A stretch of 7,297 nt of DNA from positions 1 to 7,297 of the forward strand of contig WGBT01000337.1 of NCBI GenBank assembly GCA_015494185.1. The letters run 5' to 3'. The first letter of the stretch is position 1. The number at the start of each line of letters is the position of its first letter. Below, piece by piece: positions 1 through 5,423 of the stretch. A program made the translations under genes and the position numbers. The DNA comes from Hyphomicrobiales bacterium (GTDB lineage Bacteria; Pseudomonadota; Alphaproteobacteria; Rhizobiales; S144-35). The notes beneath the pieces were generated by a model. It had not been told where the DNA came from and made no database searches. It was given only the letters and a program-made list of their open reading frames with translations.

Positions 1-61
1 TATATATGGAGCCGTCAGGGGGGCTGCAAGCGGCATTTTCAATTCAATGTGAATAGAATGT

Positions 62-766
62 ATGAGGTGTGACATTGTGGCTTCAAAAAAGGCTCATGAA
101 GAGCAACATGAAGAGCAATTCAAGGCGCAAGCCAACAACTTTATTCCCGAAGTGCCGGGGTTTGCGCTGTATCGCGGCTATCTCGATGAGGCGGCCCAGC
201 GTCAACTTGCCGCTGTCATCGAGCAACTGAGTCAACAGGCGCCCTTCTTTGTGCCCCGGATGCCGCGGACTGGCAAGCCATTTTCGGTGCGTATGACCAA
301 TTGCGGGGTGTTGGGCTGGATTTCTGATCAGGCCGGTGGTTATCGTTATTCGGCGACGCATCCTGAAACTGGGGCGCCTTGGCCGGAAATGCCAGACAGC
401 TTGCTGGCGATTTGGCAGGCTGTGACCGATTACCCCGCACCGCCAGAGGCTTGTCTGATCAACTTTTATTCGGCTCAGGCGCGGATGGGGATGCATAAAG
501 ATTGCGATGAAGAAGCGCTTGAAGCGCCGGTGGTCTCGATCTCGCTTGGCGACAGCGCACTGTTTCGTTTGGGGGGGCGGGTTCGCAAGGCGCCGAGCCG
601 GACCTTGAAGTTGTGTAGCGGTGATGTGATCGTGCTTGGTGGGGCGGCGCGTCTGGCCTATCATGGGATCGATCGAATTTATCCCGGCACCAGCACGGTT
701 TGGCGCGGCGGCGGGCGCATCAATCTCACCTTGCGCCGCGTCACCCGGCCAGACCGGCCGGAATAG
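62..766 (+). CDS. alkB: AlkB-family Fe(II)/2-oxoglutarate-dependent DNA/RNA demethylase
   Basis: Oxidatively removes alkyl groups such as 1-methyladenine and 3-methylcytosine from DNA or RNA, using Fe(II), oxygen and 2-oxoglutarate in the cytosol. The 234-residue product aligns by eye with E. coli AlkB from about residue 27 onward. MTNCGVLGW (78-86) and PWPEMP (106-111) match the nucleotide-recognition region. H145 and D147 (MHKDCDE) plus H201 (YHGI) form the HxD...H iron triad. R219 and R225 in RINLTLRR correspond to the 2-oxoglutarate-binding arginines of E. coli AlkB. The first 26 residues are hydrophilic and hold a doubled HEEQ; they are not part of the conserved fold. The start is uncertain: ATG 62 has no Shine-Dalgarno sequence, whereas an in-frame GTG at 77 has GAGGTG six bases upstream and would give 229 residues. 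sufE follows 106 bp later. The family call is firm; the actual substrate is not shown. Confidence 0.95.
   Translation: MRCDIVASKKAHEEQHEEQFKAQANNFIPEVPGFALYRGYLDEAAQRQLAAVIEQLSQQAPFFVPRMPRTGKPFSVRMTNCGVLGWISDQAGGYRYSATHPETGAPWPEMPDSLLAIWQAVTDYPAPPEACLINFYSAQARMGMHKDCDEEALEAPVVSISLGDSALFRLGGRVRKAPSRTLKLCSGDVIVLGGAARLAYHGIDRIYPGTSTVWRGGGRINLTLRRVTRPDRPE
65..70 (+). promoter_or_regulatory. Candidate ribosome binding site favouring a GTG start for alkB
   Basis: GAGGTG lies six bases before GTG 77, which is in frame with ATG 62. Nothing purine-rich precedes ATG 62 at a useful distance, so translation may begin at GTG 77 and not at the ATG. This is inference from spacing only. Confidence 0.4.
95..118 (+). 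repeat. Perfect 12-bp tandem duplication in the alkB N-terminus
   Basis: The unit catgaagagcaa occurs twice back to back (95-106 and 107-118). It is in frame and encodes HEEQ twice, in the non-conserved N-terminal extension ahead of the AlkB fold. It looks like a slippage duplication. Confidence 0.85.
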
Positions 767-872
767 ATGGGCCCAGGGAAGCTATTGCCAGTAGTTGAGG
801 CTATTGCCAGTAAGGTTGCCAAGGGAGACGCAAGGGCACACCCCTTAAGGATCACAATCATGAGGACGACAA
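767..872. other. alkB-sufE intergenic region with direct repeat and small dyad
   Basis: This 106-bp gap holds a perfect 13-bp direct repeat, gctattgccagta, at 781-793 and 800-812 (19-bp period). It also holds an inverted repeat AAGGG/CCCTT at 832-836 and 842-846, with a five-base loop. No convincing -35/-10 pair and no U-tract terminator were seen. The sufE ribosome binding site GAGGA is at 862-866. Confidence 0.6.
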
Positions 873-1319
873 ATGGATATCAATGATATTGTCAGCGATT
901 TTGAGATGCTGGAAGATTGGGAAGACCGTTACCGTTATGTCATCGAGCTCGGCCGGGAACTGCCGCCTTTGCCTGAAGCGGAACGTAACGAGGCCAATAA
1001 GGTGCATGGCTGTGTCAGCCAGGTTTGGTTGGCGAAATCGGTCACCAAGGATGAGGATGGGCGGCCCCGTCTGACTTATCGGGGGGATAGTGACGCCCAT
1101 ATCGTGCGGGGGTTGGTGGCCATTTTGTTTGCAATCTTTTCGGGCAAGCCCGCCGATGAGATCTTAAAGACCGATGCCGAGGCGATTTTGCAAAAGCTGG
1201 GGTTGAACGAACATCTCACCCCACAGCGTTCCAATGGCCTGGCCTCCATGGTGCGCCGGATCAAGGCCGATGCCCAAGCCGCCCTGGAAGAGGGGGCGCA
1301 ATCGGCTGCGGCACATTAA
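873..1319 (+). CDS. sufE: Cysteine desulfuration protein SufE
   Basis: SufE accepts persulfide sulfur from the cysteine desulfurase SufS and passes it to the SufBCD scaffold during iron-sulfur cluster assembly in the cytosol. The 148-residue protein is close to the usual SufE length. The signature runs from LPPLPEAERNEANK into VHGCVSQVW, with C47 as the predicted sulfur-accepting cysteine. This is followed by the DSDAHIVRGLVAIL segment (72-85) and the LGLNEHLTPQRSNGL stretch typical of the C-terminal half. The last 20 or so residues are an Ala-rich tail. GAGGA at 862-866, six bases before ATG 873, supports the start. No sufS or sufBCD gene is in the window, so this is a stand-alone copy next to alkB. 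CsdE is the nearest alternative family member, but outside the enteric bacteria SufE is the natural name. Confidence 0.95.
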   Translation: MDINDIVSDFEMLEDWEDRYRYVIELGRELPPLPEAERNEANKVHGCVSQVWLAKSVTKDEDGRPRLTYRGDSDAHIVRGLVAILFAIFSGKPADEILKTDAEAILQKLGLNEHLTPQRSNGLASMVRRIKADAQAALEEGAQSAAAH

Positions 1320-1421
1320 GCCGGCACAACAAGCGGCATATCAAACTACATATCAAGCTGTATATATCGAACCTCGAAAAGAAGACTTCGGTGAACCAGT
1401 TCGGAGGGAGGCTGCAAAAAC
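1320..1421. other. sufE-phosphoesterase intergenic region with direct repeat
   Basis: An imperfect 11-bp direct repeat, catatcaa(a/g)ct, sits at 1337-1347 and 1349-1359 (12-bp period), followed by the AT-rich tract tatatatc. A strong purine tract, GGAGGGAGG, at 1403-1411 is the ribosome binding site of the next gene. No terminator hairpin is apparent. Confidence 0.55.
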
Positions 1422-2378
1422 ATGCTGCGACTGGCCCATCTGTCGGATATTCACTTGAGCCCAATGCCCAAAGTGCGGCGCCGTGAACTGATCAACAAAC
1501 GGCTGATCGGCTATGTGAACTGGCATCGTGGCCGTAAGGATCAGCATCAACGCAGTGCTTTGGAATTGCTCACCGCCGATTTGAAAGGCCAACATCCCGA
1601 CCATACCGCGGTGACCGGCGATCTGATCAATATTGGTCTGCCGCTCGAATATGAGATGGCGCTTGATTGGCTGAAACAGTTGGGCCCGCCTGATCAGGTT
1701 TCGGTCGTGCCGGGCAATCATGATGCCTATGTGCGGCTGCGTCATCATCCAGGGGTGGCCCTTTGGGCGCCTTACATGCAGGGAAATGGCACACAGGGAC
1801 ATGCGATGCCGGGAAATGGCGCAGAGAAGACGCGCAGTGCTGCCGGTTCGGCTGGTTTTGCCCCGTTGCGCTTTCCTTATGTTCGGGTCGTTGGTGATGT
1901 GGCTCTGATCGGGGTGTCTTCGGCGATCCCAACAGCCCCCTTCATCGCCGCTGGACGGCTTGGCGGCAAACAGCGGCTGAAACTTGCGCGTTTGCTGCGT
2001 GATCATGGTGAGGCGGGGCGGTTTCGGGTGTTGATGATCCACCATCCGCCCAAGCCGTTGCGTGGCAATTGGCACCGCGGGTTGCGTGATGCCGGGAAAT
2101 TGCTGAAGATTCTCGAAGATGTCGGCGTTGAACTCGTGTTGCATGGCCATAATCACCGCCATGAGCTGACCACGGTGGCCGTGCCGGGAGGGGAGGCGCC
2201 GGTGGTCGGCGTTCCCTCTGCGTCAATTGCACGCCACCGCAAACAACCGCTGGCGCGCTATAATCTCTATGAAATCGAGCGCCATGGCAGCGGATTTACC
2301 TGCACGATGACCGGCCGGGCGATGATTGGCGCCAGCGGGCCGGTTCGGGAAGTCGCGCGCCGGGTGCTTTATAGCTGA
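1422..2378 (+). CDS. Calcineurin-like metallophosphoesterase
   Basis: A cytosolic dimetal phosphoesterase of unknown substrate. All family motifs are present in order: D9-x-H11 (LSDIH), TGD with D67, GNHD at 98-101, HH at 207-208, and GHNH at 242-245. These supply the metal ligands and the catalytic histidine. The arrangement is like class III cyclic-nucleotide phosphodiesterases (CpdA-like) and related hydrolases, but the motifs do not decide between cyclic nucleotide, phospholipid or nucleic acid substrates. No signal peptide or membrane helix is seen. The 318 residues are longer than a minimal domain. A Gly-rich hydrophilic insert at about 119-147 contains an internal duplication (MQGNGT/MPGNGA). 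A strong purine-rich tract at 1403-1411 supports ATG 1422. The gene sits 102 bp after sufE and 121 bp before the sodium channel gene, so a role in the same transcript is possible but not shown. Confidence 0.9.
   Translation: MLRLAHLSDIHLSPMPKVRRRELINKRLIGYVNWHRGRKDQHQRSALELLTADLKGQHPDHTAVTGDLINIGLPLEYEMALDWLKQLGPPDQVSVVPGNHDAYVRLRHHPGVALWAPYMQGNGTQGHAMPGNGAEKTRSAAGSAGFAPLRFPYVRVVGDVALIGVSSAIPTAPFIAAGRLGGKQRLKLARLLRDHGEAGRFRVLMIHHPPKPLRGNWHRGLRDAGKLLKILEDVGVELVLHGHNHRHELTTVAVPGGEAPVVGVPSASIARHRKQPLARYNLYEIERHGSGFTCTMTGRAMIGASGPVREVARRVLYS
1776..1823 (+). repeat. Imperfect in-frame duplication within the phosphoesterase
   Basis: Two 18-base units (1776-1793 and 1806-1823) match at 16 positions, with a 30-base period. 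Both share gggaaatggc. They encode MQGNGT and MPGNGA in a flexible insert of the phosphoesterase, so the duplication keeps the frame. Confidence 0.75.
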
Positions 2379-2499
2379 TAGCTGATCTTCCAACGGCCGG
2401 CCTTGGAGCGGCAAGTTGAAACGGCGATAAATCTGAACAAAACATCCAAATACGCAATATCCTGAATGAAATATCCGGAAGAATGAGCACGGGGGAGAA
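2379..2499. other. Leader of the sodium channel gene: AT-rich with tandem repeat
   Basis: This 121-bp gap begins with a near-palindrome, ccaacggccggccttgg (2390-2406), which could fold as a short bulged stem but has no U-tract after it. The region from about 2421 to 2485 is clearly more AT-rich than its surroundings and may hold a promoter. The best pair I can find, CTGAAC (2433-2438) and CAATAT (2455-2460) with a 16-bp spacer, matches consensus poorly. An imperfect tandem repeat at 2456-2480 lies just after it. GGGGGAG at 2491-2497 is the likely ribosome binding site, unusually close to ATG 2500. Confidence 0.45.
2456..2480 (+). repeat. Imperfect direct repeat ahead of the sodium channel gene
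   Basis: aatatcctgaa (2456-2466) and aatatccggaa (2470-2480) differ at one base and are offset by 14 bp. They end 19 bases before the channel start codon. This could be a regulator-binding site, or simply a slippage duplication. Confidence 0.5.
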
Positions 2500-3432
2500 A
2501 TGAGCGACGGACAAGTTGATGCTGCGCCAGAGAGGCTTGCGAAACCTGACCGCAATGGCCATGGCCAGAGTTTGCCGCCGCACGATTCGCCAGGCGGTCA
2601 AAAGCCGTGGGGCACTTGGGGGGCAATCGGCGGGGATTGGCGCAACGAGCTGCAAAAACGCCTTAAAAGTTCCTCCTGGGAATATTTCATTGTCGTGCTC
2701 ATCATCGTCAATGCGGTGACTTTGGGCCTGGAAACCAGCCCAACGGTGATGGCCCATTATGGCCCGCTGTTGCATCTGATCGACACGGTCATCTTGAGTA
2801 TTTTCGTCATTGAGATCGGCTTGCGAATGATAGCCTTTGGGCTGAAATTCTGGCGGGATCCCTGGTCGCTTTTCGACTTTTTCGTCATTGTCATCGCCCT
2901 GGTTCCAACAACCGGCAATTTTTCCGTGTTGCGGGCCTTGCGAATCATCCGGGTGCTGCGGTTGGTGACGGTGATCCCGTCCATGCGCCGGGTGGTGGGC
3001 GGCCTGCTGTCAGCGATTCCCGGCATGGGCACCGTTGCGGCGCTGCTGGCCCTTTTGTTTTATGTCTATGGGGTGATGGCAACCCAACTGTTTGGGGAAC
3101 AGTTCCCTGAATGGTTCGGCACGATTGGAGCTTCCGTTTATAGTCTGTTTCAGATCATGACATTGGAAAGCTGGTCAGAGGGCATTGTTCGCCCGGTCAT
3201 GAAAGTCTATCCTTATGCTTGGGCGTTTTTCATTCCTTTCATCCTGATGACCAGTTTTACCGTTCTCAACCTGTTCATCGGTATCATTGTCGATGGCATG
3301 CAGGTGCAAAACGAGGCCGCGCAAGCCGAGATGCGGGCGTTCGAGCAGCGGGAGTTTGACGAGGTTCTCAAAGAATTACGGGCTCTGCGGGCCGAGCTGA
3401 GCGAATTGAAGGCGGCACAGGAGCGCCGTTGA
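2500..3432 (+). CDS. BacNav-type voltage-gated sodium channel subunit
   Basis: Encodes one six-helix subunit of a homotetrameric, voltage-opened sodium channel of the inner membrane (NaChBac/NavAb family). Approximate helices: S1 62-79, S2 90-112, S3 122-136, S4 143-157, S5 174-197, S6 240-266. S4 carries four gating arginines at three-residue spacing (R145, R148, R151, R154); E105 in S2 and D126 in S3 are the expected countercharges. The pore helix leads into TLESWS (221-226) with E223, the sodium-selective filter of this family. N257 in S6 is the conserved asparagine. The C-terminus has a clear coiled-coil core (F286, V289, L293, L296, L300, L303), as in tetramerising BacNav tails. About 46 hydrophilic residues precede S1, longer than in NavAb; no ATG or GTG occurs between codon 1 and S1, so this start is probably right. 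The ClC gene begins three bases after the stop. Confidence 0.96.
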   Translation: MSDGQVDAAPERLAKPDRNGHGQSLPPHDSPGGQKPWGTWGAIGGDWRNELQKRLKSSSWEYFIVVLIIVNAVTLGLETSPTVMAHYGPLLHLIDTVILSIFVIEIGLRMIAFGLKFWRDPWSLFDFFVIVIALVPTTGNFSVLRALRIIRVLRLVTVIPSMRRVVGGLLSAIPGMGTVAALLALLFYVYGVMATQLFGEQFPEWFGTIGASVYSLFQIMTLESWSEGIVRPVMKVYPYAWAFFIPFILMTSFTVLNLFIGIIVDGMQVQNEAAQAEMRAFEQREFDEVLKELRALRAELSELKAAQERR

Positions 3433-3434
3433 TC

Positions 3435-3452
3435 GATGCCTGCGATGCCTGC
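3435..3452 (+). repeat. 9-bp tandem duplication containing both candidate ClC start codons
   Basis: gatgcctgc occurs at 3435-3443 and 3444-3452. Each copy supplies an in-frame ATG (3436 and 3445), giving the N-terminus MPAMPA. AGGAG at 3419-3423 is 12 bases before the first ATG, which is long but workable when translation is coupled to the upstream gene. Confidence 0.75.
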
Positions 3453-5289
3453 CAAGCCCGGCCCCGGTCAGCCTGCCGATCCCGATGGCGTTTCAGGTCC
3501 TGAGCATGATGGTCATGACAAACCCGCTTTACCGCCGCCACAGCCGCTTCATTCAAAGCCTTCCAATCGGCGGTTGCGGCGCTGGCTGGAAAGACAGGTT
3601 GCTGGAACGGGGGCAGGGAGTGACGGGCAGCCATTGCAGGGTTGGCTGTGCGGCTTCATCAAAGATCGCCTGCTGCCGAATTTTCAGCGCTTTGTGACGG
3701 CGCGTGAGCCGCTGCTATGGCTTTTGGCTTTGCTGACGGGGCTCGTGGCGGCCTATGCGGCGATTGTGTTTCTGTGGCTGATTGGGCTGTTTCAATGGCC
3801 CTGGCTTGGCACACGGTCGGAATTTGTTTTTGCTGCGGCGCGTGAGACCCATTGGAGCCTTATTCTGCTGGCGCCGGTGGCCGGAGGGCTCATCGTCGGG
3901 TTGATCTTACAGCATGTCATGCCCGGACGGCGCACCTATTCGGTTGCCGATGTCATCGAAGCTCAAGCCCTGTTAAACTGCCAGATGCCAGCAAAAGCCG
4001 GGTTGTTGAGTGCCCTGGTGACCGCTTTGTCCCTGGGAGCGGGAGCCAGTGCCGGCCGGGAAGGCCCGGTTGTGCATTTGGGCGCGACTTTGGCGATGTT
4101 GATCGAGCGGTTCTTCAAACTGCCCTCCCATGGCCGCCGCACCTTGCTGGGGGCTGGCGTTGCCGCGGCTGTGGCCGCCTCTTTTAATGCGCCTTTTGCC
4201 GGTATTTTGTTTGCTCATGAGGTGATCTTGGGCCACTATGCATTGAGCGCGCTGGTTCCGGTGGTGATCGCCAGTGTGAGCGCGACCGCGGTGGCGCGTT
4301 ATCATCTTGGTGATGCACCCGCCTTTCATCTGGCCGAATATGTCGGCGGCCTTGATATCGTATCCTATTGGGAGTTTCCGGCTTTTGTTTTGCTGGGCCT
4401 GACCTGTGCTCTCGTTGCAATCGTGTTTCAATTTGTCCTTGTCGGCAGTGACCGTCTGGCCCGCAGTTTCACCCTTCCCTTATGGTTGCGGCCAGTCTTG
4501 GGCGGAGTGATCATTGGTCTTATGGGCATCTTCCTACCCCAGATATTGGGGGTGGGATATGACGCTACTGACGCCGCCTTGAAACAGCAATTTCCGCTTT
4601 GGCTCTTGGTGACCTTGGTTGTGGCGAAGATGGTGGCCACGGCGGTCACCCTGGCCAGCCGGTTTGGGGGTGGGGTGTTTTCCCCCTCGCTTTATCTTGG
4701 CACCATGACCGGGGGCGCGTTTGGCATGATTGCCGGGATGGTTTTCCCCGATTATGCGTCGCCGCCCGTGCTTTATGCGGTTTTGGGGATGGGGGCGGTG
4801 GCCGCGGCGGTTTTAGGGGCGCCATTGTCCACCGCCCTGATCGTGTTTGAACTGACTGGTGATTATGGCGTGACCATTGCGCTGCTTTTGGTGATTGCCA
4901 TTGCCACCGGGGTGTCCCTTTCGGTCCATGGCGTGAGTTTCTTTCATTGGCAGTTGAACATGCGTGGTATTTTCCTGCAATCCGGCCCGCATGCGCGGAT
5001 CATGCGGTTGCTGAAAGTGCGTGATTTCATGCGCCCCGTTGAGGCAGGAGAGGAAACCCGCCGCTCTGCCGCCCATCCCGATTCCCAGGCCGCTTCCGAT
5101 GCGTTTTGGTTGGCGCCAGATGATGACGTGAAAACCGCCTTACGCGCTTTTGACAAGTCAGGACGGTCGCATTTGCCGGTTGTCCACCCCCAGGATCCCA
5201 ATACCATCATCGGTTGGGCCCGCCATGTGGATGCGCTGGCGCATTTCAATGAAAAGTTGATCGAAGCGCATGTCGAAGAACACAGATAA
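3436..5289 (+). CDS. ClC-family chloride channel or Cl-/H+ antiporter with one CBS-like tail
   Basis: A homodimeric anion channel or anion/proton exchanger of the inner membrane. The 617-residue product has a Pro- and basic-rich cytosolic N-terminus (1-90), a polytopic core (about 92-500) and a cytosolic tail. GREGP (207-211) carries the gating glutamate E209, and GVFSP (413-417) matches the GIFAP loop. The first anion-binding motif, GSGIP, is absent; the matching stretch reads TYSVADVIEA. By alignment in my head, the internal proton glutamate (E203 of E. coli ClcA) is V263 in AHEVI, and the central tyrosine is F503. The tail has a CBS start (VRDFMRP, 528-534), then a linker, then one CBS-like half (about 556-605), where many relatives have two CBS domains. 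ATG 3436 lies in a 9-bp tandem repeat that also gives ATG 3445; AGGAG at 3419-3423 lies inside the preceding channel gene, implying translational coupling. Confidence 0.95.
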   Translation: MPAMPAKPGPGQPADPDGVSGPEHDGHDKPALPPPQPLHSKPSNRRLRRWLERQVAGTGAGSDGQPLQGWLCGFIKDRLLPNFQRFVTAREPLLWLLALLTGLVAAYAAIVFLWLIGLFQWPWLGTRSEFVFAAARETHWSLILLAPVAGGLIVGLILQHVMPGRRTYSVADVIEAQALLNCQMPAKAGLLSALVTALSLGAGASAGREGPVVHLGATLAMLIERFFKLPSHGRRTLLGAGVAAAVAASFNAPFAGILFAHEVILGHYALSALVPVVIASVSATAVARYHLGDAPAFHLAEYVGGLDIVSYWEFPAFVLLGLTCALVAIVFQFVLVGSDRLARSFTLPLWLRPVLGGVIIGLMGIFLPQILGVGYDATDAALKQQFPLWLLVTLVVAKMVATAVTLASRFGGGVFSPSLYLGTMTGGAFGMIAGMVFPDYASPPVLYAVLGMGAVAAAVLGAPLSTALIVFELTGDYGVTIALLLVIAIATGVSLSVHGVSFFHWQLNMRGIFLQSGPHARIMRLLKVRDFMRPVEAGEETRRSAAHPDSQAASDAFWLAPDDDVKTALRAFDKSGRSHLPVVHPQDPNTIIGWARHVDALAHFNEKLIEAHVEEHR

Positions 5290-5302
5290 TACCGGCGGTA
5301 TT
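5288..5302 (+). terminator. Possible weak terminator hairpin after the ClC gene
   Basis: AATACC/GGTATT pair perfectly around a three-base loop (GGC), starting within the ClC stop codon. Only a short, interrupted T-rich stretch (tttatcattgactttt) follows, so it is at best a weak intrinsic terminator. It could instead be a 3' end stabilising stem. Confidence 0.35.
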
Positions 5303-5321
5303 TATCATTGACTTTTCCATG

Positions 5322-5392
5322 TTTTCCGTATCCCTTTGAATGTTCTGCGTAAATTGAACGATATACGAAGAAAGGTCAAAAGGATAGGAAAA
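5322..5392. repeat. Long imperfect inverted repeat between convergent genes
   Basis: Left arm 5322-5339 (ttttccgtatccctttga) pairs with right arm 5376-5392 (tcaaaaggataggaaaa) in 16 base pairs, with one bulge (5328) and one C/A mismatch. The loop is 36 bases. It lies between the 3' ends of the ClC gene and murA, so a bidirectional transcription barrier is a natural guess, but it lacks the GC-rich short-loop shape of a standard terminator. Confidence 0.5.
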
Positions 5393-5423
5393 ACCAAGCG
5401 GCCGATGATAAAGACCTCTAGTC

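Noticed and set aside
83..664. 193-codon minus-strand frame over alkB
   Set aside because: Antisense to a clear AlkB protein; Arg/His-rich and without domain signs.
1353..2162. 269-codon open frame on the minus strand
   Set aside because: It is antisense to the metallophosphoesterase, whose motifs are all on the plus strand. The translation is His/Pro/Arg-rich with no recognisable fold, as expected from GC-biased third positions.
2390..2406. Terminator after the phosphoesterase
   Set aside because: The near-palindrome gives only a short bulged stem and is not followed by a T-run.
3973..4431. 152-codon minus-strand frame over the ClC gene
   Set aside because: Antisense to conserved ClC helices and the GREGP region; no independent support.
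5309..5334. Plus-strand promoter (TTGACT followed by TATCCC)
   Set aside because: The spacing is 15 bp, the -10 match is poor, and it would transcribe antisense into murA with no gene to drive.
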